A stretch of DNA of 64,000 bases from an uncultured Pseudomonadota bacterium (GTDB taxonomy: Bacteria > Pseudomonadota > Gammaproteobacteria > Burkholderiales > JALYOK01). Below the pieces are notes generated by a model. The model saw only the letters and a list, made by a program, of their open reading frames with translations. It was not told where the DNA came from and ran no database searches. Numbering within the stretch: the first letter of the stretch is position 1; each line of letters opens with the position of its first letter. Of this stretch, positions 47,242 to 53,776 are shown piece by piece. The stretch lies in the NCBI GenBank assembly GCA_902826775.1, contig CADEHE010000004.1, positions 354,927-418,926 on the forward strand, in the 5' to 3' direction. A program made the position numbers and the translations under genes.

Positions 47242-47697
47242 ATGAAAGCTCTAAGATTTGATCTTGCATTTGTCATCGCCGCCATCTCGGCGTCAGTCTG
47301 CGCTGGTCCAGTCGAGGAAGTGAACGAAATCGCGGCGCCACGCATTAAAGCCCTCACCGAAGGCAATGTCGATGGTTGGGTGGCCGCCTATGCGGATAAC
47401 GCCGTGTTGCATTCATATGGTTCACCGTTCCGCTTGGAGGGTAAGGAAGCCATTCGCGGCTACTTTATTAACTGGTTCCAAGTCGTACCCAAACGAAAAT
47501 TGATAGCGAGGGCGGGGCTCTCGCGTGCCTACGGGGACACCTTGGTCATTCAGGATGGTCAAGGCGACTACTACGTAACCGATCCGCAAGGCAAGATGAC
47601 CTACGTCCCACTGCGCTGGAGTGTAGTGTGGTCGAAAGCGAGCGGGCAGTGGCAGATCGTCGAGCAGCACACTTCGCGCTTGCCCAATCTGGAATGA
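47242..47697 (+). CDS. Exported NTF2/SnoaL-like protein
   Basis: The 151-aa product has a signal peptide (DLAFVIAAISASVCAGP) and then a SnoaL/DUF4440-type NTF2 fold: EIAAPRIKALTEGNVDGWVA, DNAVLHSYGSPFRLEGKEAI with RGYFINWF, and a strand-rich C-terminus ending VVWSKASGQWQIVEQHTS. Exported NTF2 proteins can bind small hydrophobic ligands; no catalytic residues are evident. It has GAAGGA upstream and fits the same transcript. Confidence 0.78.
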   Translation: MKALRFDLAFVIAAISASVCAGPVEEVNEIAAPRIKALTEGNVDGWVAAYADNAVLHSYGSPFRLEGKEAIRGYFINWFQVVPKRKLIARAGLSRAYGDTLVIQDGQGDYYVTDPQGKMTYVPLRWSVVWSKASGQWQIVEQHTSRLPNLE

Positions 47698-47798
47698 GCG
47701 AAGCGGCAGGCGCGTAAAGAGCTTCGCGCACCGCCTCCCAATGTAACGGCGGGCGGTGCGCGCCCCAAGAAAGTTTCACAACTCACTGGAGAACTCGT

Positions 47799-48299
47799 AT
47801 GGATGCACAATTCGGCGCAAAGGTCGGTTTAAGAACGCTGCTGGCACTAACGGCGACCGTGCTTTCGCTCTCCGTATTCGCCGATGGCGGCCCGCAAGGC
47901 AGTTGGCGTCTCGTCAAGCGGCAACTCGCCGATGGCACGGTGTTGACCGCACCGGATGTGGGCGGCATGGCATCGCGCGGCCCTAACGGTTGGGGGCATC
48001 ACAGCGTTTTCTGGAAAACGCCCGATGGAAAATCGGCTTCCATTAGTGCCGTCATCTCCTACGAATATGGCAGCAGCGAAGTCACTGCGATCCGCCACTT
48101 CGGCGCCTTCGATGATGGCAGCGGCAAGCCGGTCGTATATGCGACGCCGGAAGAAACCAAACGCGTGCCGCTGAAACGCGAAGGCGCCAAGATTTCCTTC
48201 CAGTCCCCGTTCGACCCGCCGTTCATCGTGATCGACGGCAGCTCGATGACGGCAACCTTAGAGGGAGTGTTCGTCGACTACTGGGAACAAGTGAAGTAG
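47799..48299 (+). CDS. Exported lipocalin-like protein
   Basis: The 166-aa product has a signal peptide (LLALTATVLSLSVFADGG) and starts its mature part with GSWRLVKRQLADGTVL, a G-x-W opening as in lipocalin-like folds. Further strands are ASISAVISYEYGSSEV, PVVYATPEETKRVPL and SSMTATLEGVFVDYWE. I do not recognise a precise family. It lies 101 bp after the SnoaL-like gene in the same direction. Confidence 0.65.
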   Translation: MDAQFGAKVGLRTLLALTATVLSLSVFADGGPQGSWRLVKRQLADGTVLTAPDVGGMASRGPNGWGHHSVFWKTPDGKSASISAVISYEYGSSEVTAIRHFGAFDDGSGKPVVYATPEETKRVPLKREGAKISFQSPFDPPFIVIDGSSMTATLEGVFVDYWEQVK

Positions 48300-48429
48300 T
48301 TCGCCAGCGCAAGGACTCTCGAAGTGCGTCCTACGCGACGATGAGCGCGCGTTGGAGTCATCCGGAATCACAGACATCGCAAGCAATCTGGCGAGCGGTG
48401 CGTCCGCCAGCTAATCAAAGGAGAACGCC

Positions 48430-48885
48430 ATGAAACTGTTACTTACTATTGTTACTTGCCTCATCGCCACGCTGCCCGCCACGGCCGCCGAGAAGAAGAC
48501 GATCTCCTGGAGCACCCAGTTCGGCCCTGTGCTGCAGCGCAGTGAAGTGAAAGTCGCAGGGCACGTCATGTCAGTGCAGACGCGGCAGGACGTGACGAGC
48601 AGTTCGGATCCAGACTGGGACGGCGCGGTATTCGTCGTCAGCGGCGTCGCCGATGTGGTCGATGGCAATGGACCCATCAGCGGCTGCGGAACCCGCACGC
48701 ACAAAAACGGCGACCAATCTTTTGTTTGCTACCAAGGCACGACCCGGCGCAGCGGCGACACCGTTGCGGCCGAAGGCGCCGTGGAACTGCGCGGTGGCAC
48801 CGGAAAGTTCGCCAACCTCAAAGGCAAGGGCACCTTTACCGGAACCGGCAAAAGTGCAACGGTAACCGCGGAAATCGAATACTGA
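48430..48885 (+). CDS. Exported protein 3 of the secreted operon
   Basis: The 151-aa product has a signal peptide (LLLTIVTCLIATLPATAAEK). The mature domain ends with GDQSFVCYQG, GAVELRGGTGKFANLKGKGT, the best-preserved example of the motif set shared with 45899 and 46705. AAAGGAG lies before the ATG. Such GGTGKF-type endings resemble allene-oxide-cyclase-like small beta-barrels; this is a fold guess only. Confidence 0.75.
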   Translation: MKLLLTIVTCLIATLPATAAEKKTISWSTQFGPVLQRSEVKVAGHVMSVQTRQDVTSSSDPDWDGAVFVVSGVADVVDGNGPISGCGTRTHKNGDQSFVCYQGTTRRSGDTVAAEGAVELRGGTGKFANLKGKGTFTGTGKSATVTAEIEY

Positions 48886-48964
48886 GTAGTCGTTCGGTGC
48901 GCAATGCGCGCCGTTACACTTAACCGCAATCACACGCAATCGCACAATGTATAGGAAACATTAG

Positions 48965-49960
48965 ATGACACGCTTCACGTTTGCTCGCGCGCTGCAACTC
49001 GCACTCGCGCTGTGTTTCGTCCTCGGCGCGCTTACTGCGCAGGCTGCATCCTACGAGCGCAAAGACATTACCTTCACCAGTGAAGGGCTCAAGTGCGCCG
49101 CTTGGTATTACGTGCCCAGTGGGCTCAAAGACGGCGAAAAGCGCCCGGCAATCGTCATGGCGCACGGCTGGAGCGCGGTGAAGGAAATGTGGCTCGACAA
49201 GTTCGCCGAACAGTTCACCGAGGCGGGCTTCGTCGTTACCGTGTTCGACTATCGCCGCTTCGGCGCCAGCGAAGGCGAGCCGCGCGCGGAGATTAACTGG
49301 CGCGACCAAATCGCCGACTACAAGAATGCCATCACGTGGACGACGGCGCAAAAAGAAGTTGACCCCAACCGCATCGGCGTCTGGGGCAGTTCATACAGCG
49401 GCGGGCACGTGATGCAACTGGCGGCGTTCGATAAGCGCGTTAAGGCAGTGGTGTCGCAGGTGCCGGTTAGCGGCGTGTGGAATTCATACCACAGCAGCAA
49501 GAACGCTGAGGCGGCCGCCGGCTTCTTCGGCTGGTTGGCACAAGACCGCGCCGAGCGTTTCTCCAGCGGCAAAGTCAATTACATCCCCGTCACGGTGCCG
49601 GAAAAAGATCGCGGCCCTGCCGATTTCCCGGCCGAGTGGCACGACTGGTTTGACAACACCTCAAAAGCGCGCGCGCCAAGCTGGCTCAACAAAGTCACCG
49701 TGCGATCGATCGAAGATTCTTTGGACTACGACCCGACGCAGTACATCCACCTCATCGCGCCGACTCCGCTCATGATGATCGTCGCGGATGACGACGTGAT
49801 CACACCCACCGCGCTGGAGAAGGAAGCGTTCTCGCGTGCCAAAGAACCGAAGAAGCTTGTGGTGGTCCCCGGCGGGCACTTCGAGGCTTACCAAGGTCCG
49901 AAGTTTCCGGCGTTCGCGCAGCCCGCGACGGAATGGTTCAAGCAGCACTTGAAGCCGTAA
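48965..49960 (+). CDS. Exported alpha/beta hydrolase
   Basis: The 331-aa product has a signal peptide (LQLALALCFVLGALTAQAAS, cleavage near residue 28) and an alpha/beta-hydrolase domain. The oxyanion region is VMAHGWSAVKEMW, the nucleophile is in VWGSSYSGGHVMQ (Ser about 145), an acid lies in MMIVADDDVITP, and the catalytic His in VVPGGHFEAYQGP. It resembles X-Pro-peptidase/acetyl-xylan-esterase-like hydrolases. It closes the operon; the terminator is 60 bp downstream. Confidence 0.85.
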   Translation: MTRFTFARALQLALALCFVLGALTAQAASYERKDITFTSEGLKCAAWYYVPSGLKDGEKRPAIVMAHGWSAVKEMWLDKFAEQFTEAGFVVTVFDYRRFGASEGEPRAEINWRDQIADYKNAITWTTAQKEVDPNRIGVWGSSYSGGHVMQLAAFDKRVKAVVSQVPVSGVWNSYHSSKNAEAAAGFFGWLAQDRAERFSSGKVNYIPVTVPEKDRGPADFPAEWHDWFDNTSKARAPSWLNKVTVRSIEDSLDYDPTQYIHLIAPTPLMMIVADDDVITPTALEKEAFSRAKEPKKLVVVPGGHFEAYQGPKFPAFAQPATEWFKQHLKP

Positions 49961-50019
49961 CGCACGGACAAAATCTCCTTGCCTCGTCACATACCTCCTG
50001 TTTGTGTCGAGGCCCTTTC

Positions 50020-50051
50020 GGCTCGTGGCGTCGGGCCACGAGCCCTTTTTT
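50020..50051 (+). terminator. Strong intrinsic terminator of the secreted-protein operon
   Basis: GGCTCGTGGC (50020-50029) and GCCACGAGCC (50035-50044) form a perfect 10-bp stem with a 5-nt loop, followed by C and six Ts (50046-50051). It defines the 3' end of the transcript that starts near module B. Confidence 0.93.
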
Positions 50052-50056
50052 GCTGC

Positions 50057-50221
50057 AAGCTGCTTGCCGCCTTTGCGTCTTGTATCATCTCATCAACCGC
50101 GACCTTCGCCGCCGGCTATCTGGGCAAAGCCATCCGCATCGTCGTCCCCTGTACAGCCGGGGGCTCCGCGGATTTGGGCTACGGCGAGATCGTCAAAGCG
50201 CTTGGGCTGCGCGTCGATTGA
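50057..50221 (+). pseudogene. Remnant of a Bug/TctC receptor gene (N- and C-termini fused by deletion)
   Basis: The frame encodes a signal-like LLAAFASCIISSTATFAAG, the N-terminal family motif KAIRIVVPCTAGGSADLG, and then directly EIVKALGLRVD and a stop. In intact Bug proteins these two parts are about 280 residues apart (compare the product at 52101, with the same two ends). It is therefore an internally deleted copy. The frame also runs through the terminator at 50020, which shows that the reading upstream is not coding. Confidence 0.8.
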
Positions 50222-50258
50222 TGTCCGCGGCAAAACTCCTTGCGCTTGGCTGGACGTA

Positions 50259-50693
50259 TCAGCTTTCCGCGAGCGGGTTACTCAGCTTGACGCCGCGAAA
50301 GCGGCTGAAGTCGCGATCGCTGGTGCAAAGCGTCGCACCGTGCTCGATTGCCAGTGCGGCGAGCGCCGCATCGCTTACCAGCGGCCCGCTCACTTGGGCA
50401 TCGATCAACAATTCGCGCAAGATCGGCCAATATCGCTCGCCCGGTTCGATGATATCGACGGCGGGCTGCTCAAGCCATGAAGAAACAGCGGCCTGCGCCT
50501 CGGCCATGGTCAGCGGCTGCTCGAAAGCGCGCGCGTTCGTGCCGATGCGCAAGAATGCATGCACGCTAGGCCATGACAAGCGCACCGGCTCGCGTCCGGA
50601 AAAAATGGTTTCGATCCACTCGCGGCTGCGCTGGTGAAAAGGCGAGCGCACGTGATAGGCATACAGCAGCAAATTCGCGTCGATAAAGATCAC
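50259..50693 (-). CDS. vapC: VapC-like PIN-domain toxin
   Basis: The 144-aa PIN protein has the N-terminal catalytic Asp in MIFIDANLLLYAYH (Asp5), LSWPSVHAFLRIGTN, and the C-terminal ALAIEHGATLCTSDRDFSRF with the remaining acidic residues; it matches the Mtu_PIN type of VapC RNases. It follows its antitoxin with a 4-bp ATGA overlap. The stop is 38 bp from the Bug remnant. Probably a tRNA or rRNA endonuclease neutralised by VapB. Confidence 0.9.
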   Translation of the reverse strand: MIFIDANLLLYAYHVRSPFHQRSREWIETIFSGREPVRLSWPSVHAFLRIGTNARAFEQPLTMAEAQAAVSSWLEQPAVDIIEPGERYWPILRELLIDAQVSGPLVSDAALAALAIEHGATLCTSDRDFSRFRGVKLSNPLAES

Positions 50694-50938
50694 CGATGCG
50701 ATGCGCCTTCGATCTGTTCCAGCAATTCACCGACGTTGTCCAGGCTCAGCCCAGGCTTGAGCGCGCCGAGGTCGCGCGCTTGGATGCGAAACGGGGGCGC
50801 TTGCGTGGGCTGGCGCTTTTGGGCGAAGCCACGGCGCAGCGCATCGTTCAACACCTCTTTCATCGGCTTGCCGGTGCGCCGCATCTCGGCCTTGAGCTTC
50901 GCTGCGGTATCGTCGTCCAAGGTAATGGTTGTTCGCAT
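50690..50938 (-). CDS. vapB: VapB-like ribbon-helix-helix antitoxin
   Basis: The 82-aa protein begins MRTTITLDDDTAAKLKAEMR, a ribbon-helix-helix DNA-binding domain, and has a longer C-terminal toxin-binding tail (KPGLSLDNVGELLEQIEG). It is the first gene of the vapBC pair. A dyad 14 bp upstream (50952) is its likely operator. The gene pair is opposite in strand to the genes on both sides. Confidence 0.9.
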   Translation of the reverse strand: MRTTITLDDDTAAKLKAEMRRTGKPMKEVLNDALRRGFAQKRQPTQAPPFRIQARDLGALKPGLSLDNVGELLEQIEGASHR

Positions 50939-50951
50939 ATGAAGATGTTAA

Positions 50952-50983
50952 TGTTTCAGCATCATGATGTCAATGCTGAAGCA
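50952..50983. promoter_or_regulatory. Probable VapBC operator
   Basis: TTCAGCAT (50955-50962) and ATGCTGAA (50973-50980) are perfect complements; extending to 11 bp adds one mismatch (50952-50962 with 50973-50983). The centre also has the palindrome ATCATGAT. Position immediately upstream of vapB fits the known autoregulation of VapBC through the RHH domain. Confidence 0.7.
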
Positions 50984-51075
50984 TCAAGGCGATACATCGC
51001 ATATTGGCGTGACCGGAGCTTGCGCCCCGGGGCCTGCGCAAAATCAATTCGACCCCATCGCGAGAAGGATATGCC

Positions 51076-52056
51076 ATGAGTATTGCTATGAAAGTGTCTC
51101 TGAATCTTATTCTCTCAGTTGTTCTGCCAACAGTATCGATTGACCACGCGCTTGCAGACGACTTCCCCAGCAAGCCGATCAAGATCATCGTTTCTGCGCA
51201 GGCGGGCGGCGCGGCGGACATCTCCACACGCAAGATCGCCGCACTCGCGGCACAGCGTCTTGGCCAGCCAATTGTCATCGACAATCGCCCGGGCGCATCG
51301 GGCAACATCGGCACCGCGCTCGCAGCGCAGGCCGCGCCGGACGGCTACACCATCGCCTACTTCGTGCGCACCACGCTCACGCTCAACCCGCATATCTACA
51401 CGAATCCAGGCTTCGATACGTTCAAAGACTTCGCGCCCATCATCGTCTCGTATCGCGGGCCCGCGCTGCTGCTCGTCAAAGCCGACGCTTCGCTTCGCTC
51501 GATGGCCGATTTGGTCCGCGCCGCGAAGGACGCGCCCGGCAAGTTGCGCTACGCCTCCGGCGGCACCGGCGGCCCAACCTATTTGCCGATGGAGCGCTTG
51601 AAACTGGCAGCGGGAATCGATCTGATGCACATTCCGTACAAAGGCGATGCGCAGTTCCTGCCGGATCTGGTTAGCGGCCAAGTCGAGGTGGCGTTCGCCT
51701 ACTCCGCCAGCGCGCTGCCGCTGGTGCGCGCGGGCAAGCTGCGCATCCTCGGCGTCAGCGCCTTGCGCCGTTTCGCCCCGTTGCCCGATGTCACGCCGAT
51801 CGCGGAGACCGTGCCCGGCTTTGAAGAAATCATGTGGTCGGGTTTCGCGGCGCCCGCGAAGATCGCGCCGGAGCGCTTGCGCAAACTCCATGCAGCCTTG
51901 CAGTTCGCGCTGCGCTCGGCAGAACTGAAGACTTACTTCGATGGGCTGGGCTATGAAGCGGTCGCCGGTACAGCCGAGGAAGCCGTCGCTCAGTTGAAAG
52001 CCGACTACGAGCGCGACGGCAAGCTCGCCAAACAGCTTGCGCTGCGGTTGGAATGA
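51076..52056 (+). CDS. Bug/TctC-family periplasmic solute receptor 1
   Basis: The 326-aa product has a signal peptide (VSLNLILSVVLPTVSIDHAL) and the Bug hallmark FPSKPIKIIVSAQAGGAADI, then VIDNRPGASGNIGTALAAQ and GYTIAYFVRTTLTLNP. The C-terminus ends DGLGYEAVAGTAEEAVAQLK and ADYERDGKLAKQLALRLE. Bug receptors bind small carboxylates, often for a tripartite TctAB system; no tctA or tctB is here, so it is an orphan receptor. It follows vapBC on the opposite strand. Confidence 0.88.
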   Translation: MSIAMKVSLNLILSVVLPTVSIDHALADDFPSKPIKIIVSAQAGGAADISTRKIAALAAQRLGQPIVIDNRPGASGNIGTALAAQAAPDGYTIAYFVRTTLTLNPHIYTNPGFDTFKDFAPIIVSYRGPALLLVKADASLRSMADLVRAAKDAPGKLRYASGGTGGPTYLPMERLKLAAGIDLMHIPYKGDAQFLPDLVSGQVEVAFAYSASALPLVRAGKLRILGVSALRRFAPLPDVTPIAETVPGFEEIMWSGFAAPAKIAPERLRKLHAALQFALRSAELKTYFDGLGYEAVAGTAEEAVAQLKADYERDGKLAKQLALRLE

Positions 52057-52100
52057 CGCATGATCACGTGTAACTCGCCGGTCAACTGAAAGGAGAAGAA

Positions 52101-53072
52101 ATGAAACACATCATCAAAACCTTGTTGCTTTGTTCTCTCGCCTTCAGCGTTACTGAATTAGCCACCGCCGACGACTTCCCCAGCAAACCCATCAAGATCA
52201 TCGTGCCCTTTCCGGTAGGTGGATCGGCTGATATCGGCACACGCAAACTCGGCAGCTTGCTGGGTGAAAGGTTGGGACAACAAGTCGTGATCGACAATCG
52301 CCCCGGCGCAGGCGGAAACATCGGCACGGTGGCAGCGGCGAAATCTCCATCAGACGGGTACACACTCGTGTTCATCCTCAACACCACGATGGCGGTCAAT
52401 CCGCACGCGTACGCCAATCCTGGATACCGCCCGCTCACCGACTTAGCGCCGATTTGCGTATCGGTAAAGTATCAGGGGATTCTGGTCACGCGGGCGGATT
52501 CGCCGATAGCAAGCGTGGCAGATGTGGTGCGTTTGGCCAAAGCGCAACCCGGCAAGCTCGCTTACGCTTCTGCCGGTATCGGTTCGCCGCAGCACCTGAT
52601 GACCGAGCGGCTCAAGCAGCTCGCCGGCATCGATCTTACGCACGTGCCCTACAAAGGCGAGGCGCAATACCTTCCAGAACTGATCAGCGGCCAAGTAGAC
52701 GTAGCGTTTGGCTATCCCGCGGCAACACTGTCGCAGCTGAAAGCCGGCAAGTTGCGCGCGCTTGCTGTGAGTTCAGCCACCCGCTTGCCCACGCTGCCGG
52801 ATGTTCCGACCCTGGCGGAAGCCGGCGTCGCCGGCTATGACGAGAGCGGCTGGGCCGGCTACGCAGCGCCCGCCGGCACGCCGCCGGAACGCATGCAGAA
52901 GCTGGAGCAGGCTTTCCTCGCGGCGCTGCGATCGCCTGAGTTCAAAGCCTACGTCGACAGCCTGGGCAACGAACTCGTCGCCGCCGGCGCGGCCGAGACG
53001 AGTGCGTTGATCAAGACGGATTACGAGCGCTACGCGAAGATCGTGCAAGCGCTGGGCTTGCGCATTGAATGA
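52101..53072 (+). CDS. Bug/TctC-family periplasmic solute receptor 2
   Basis: The 323-aa product is a paralogue of the one before it. Signal peptide LLLCSLAFSVTELATADDF, then FPSKPIKIIVPFPVGGSADI, VIDNRPGAGGNIGTVAAAK, and C-terminus DYERYAKIVQALGLRIE. It is 44 bp after receptor 1 with AAAGGAG upstream, so the two are likely co-transcribed. Ligand unknown. Confidence 0.88.
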   Translation: MKHIIKTLLLCSLAFSVTELATADDFPSKPIKIIVPFPVGGSADIGTRKLGSLLGERLGQQVVIDNRPGAGGNIGTVAAAKSPSDGYTLVFILNTTMAVNPHAYANPGYRPLTDLAPICVSVKYQGILVTRADSPIASVADVVRLAKAQPGKLAYASAGIGSPQHLMTERLKQLAGIDLTHVPYKGEAQYLPELISGQVDVAFGYPAATLSQLKAGKLRALAVSSATRLPTLPDVPTLAEAGVAGYDESGWAGYAAPAGTPPERMQKLEQAFLAALRSPEFKAYVDSLGNELVAAGAAETSALIKTDYERYAKIVQALGLRIE

Positions 53073-53139
53073 TGCGCCGACTCCCGACTTTGGGCCTCGC
53101 CACGATGTCGGTCAGGGGTAAGGGAGGTGCGCGCGGCGC

Positions 53140-53281
53140 CTGCCAGAGATCAAGAGTTACTTCAATGGGATTGGGCTACGAAGCGTTCGCCGGCACGCCA
53201 GAAGAAACCGTTGCTTGGGTGAAAGCGGACTACGAGCGCGACGGCAAGCTCGCCACACTGCTTGCGCTGCGGTTGGATTGA
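53140..53281 (+). pseudogene. C-terminal remnant of a third Bug receptor
   Basis: The sequence encodes PEIKSYFNGIG in one frame and, after a frameshift near 53170, GLGYEAFAGTPEETVAWVKA and ADYERDGKLATLLALRLD in another, then a stop. Both halves match the C-terminus of receptor 1 (LKTYFDGLGYEAVAGTAEE ...). It lacks the N-terminal 90 percent of the gene, so it is a fossil of a tandem duplication. Confidence 0.78.
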
Positions 53282-53289
53282 TTTGACGT

Positions 53290-53376
53290 TACGCCCACCA
53301 CCGGCAAGGAAGCTGCTGCACCGGCTACGAACGCTACGGCAAAATCGTCAAGACATTCGGGTTGCGGGTCGATTAG
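53290..53376 (+). pseudogene. C-terminal remnant of a fourth Bug receptor
   Basis: At 53323-53376 the sequence encodes GYERYGKIVKTFGLRVD and a TAG stop, the same ending as receptor 2 (DYERYAKIVQALGLRIE). The preceding bases in another frame give TPTTGKEAAAPA, similar to the part before this motif in intact proteins, which points to a frameshift. Nothing else of the gene remains. Confidence 0.65.
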
Positions 53377-53408
53377 GAAGCAGGGCGAATCCGCCACCCC
53401 TACACAAA

Positions 53409-53458
53409 TGTAGCCTACATTAGTGCCATACCCCGCCTCGTTCCGCCGCGCTAGCATG
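53409..53458 (+). promoter_or_regulatory. 50-bp repeated module, copy C
   Basis: The dyad here is the most symmetric: AATGTAG-C-CTACATT (53407-53421, 7-bp arms). CTAGCAT follows with AGCAT at 53453-53457, at exactly the offsets in copies A and B. The middle GGTCCAACCG block is not kept (CCTCGTTCCG, which keeps the CCG end). It lies 31 bp upstream of the short exported frame and 319 bp upstream of the first binding-protein gene. Confidence 0.65.
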
Positions 53459-53488
53459 CGGCACTCGCCATAACGAGAAAGGCAACGA

Positions 53489-53689
53489 ATGAATCTGCGC
53501 ACCTGCATCACGACGCTCGTCTCCATGATTTGTCTGTTCGGGGCTGCCTACGCCGATAGAGAGCATGAACCTGCGAGCGGCGTTCGCGCCGCAGCAACCG
53601 AAAGCCCGCGGCACCTGCATCAAGTGCGCGCTAACCGCACGCAAAAGCAAAGTCCAAATCGGACTACTCCCGCGTTGCACGAGCGTTAG
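53489..53689 (+). CDS. Short frame with signal peptide downstream of module C
   Basis: The 66-codon frame begins MNLRTCITTLVSMICLFGA, ending in AYAD, a good Sec signal with cleavage after AYA. The remaining 40 residues are polar (REHEPASGVRAAATESP and onward) and unlike a folded domain. GAAAGG precedes the ATG. It may be a small exported peptide, a leader, or a truncated gene. It is placed like the first gene after module C. Confidence 0.4.
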   Translation: MNLRTCITTLVSMICLFGAAYADREHEPASGVRAAATESPRHLHQVRANRTQKQSPNRTTPALHER

Positions 53690-53710
53690 AGGTGGGCGCA
53701 GCGATGCGCT

Positions 53711-53739
53711 TTGGCGAAGTGCCCAGGCAAGAATAGAAT
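53711..53739 (+). promoter_or_regulatory. Sigma-70-like promoter for the binding-protein gene at 53777
   Basis: TTGGCG (53711-53716) and TAGAAT (53734-53739) are separated by 17 bp, the optimal spacing. The expected transcription start near 53746 leaves a short leader before the ATG at 53777. It is a second promoter in addition to module C. Confidence 0.5.
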
Positions 53740-53776
53740 GCCTCCTTGGCACGTAGACCAATGAAGGAGAGTGTCG

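Larger units (their letters stand above)
53377..53776. other. Interval upstream of the liv cluster with module C, a short exported frame and a promoter
   Basis: The 400-bp interval holds module C (53409-53458), the short frame at 53489 and a sigma-70-like promoter (53711-53739). Apart from these I see no gene. The part from about 53560 to 53700 has no recognisable product. Confidence 0.6.

Noticed and set aside
43384..53458. Module copies as ends of an insertion sequence or integron-like attachment sites
   Set aside because: The copies are in the same orientation, have no flanking target duplication that I can see, and no recombinase lies between them; identical internal spacing fits a promoter better.
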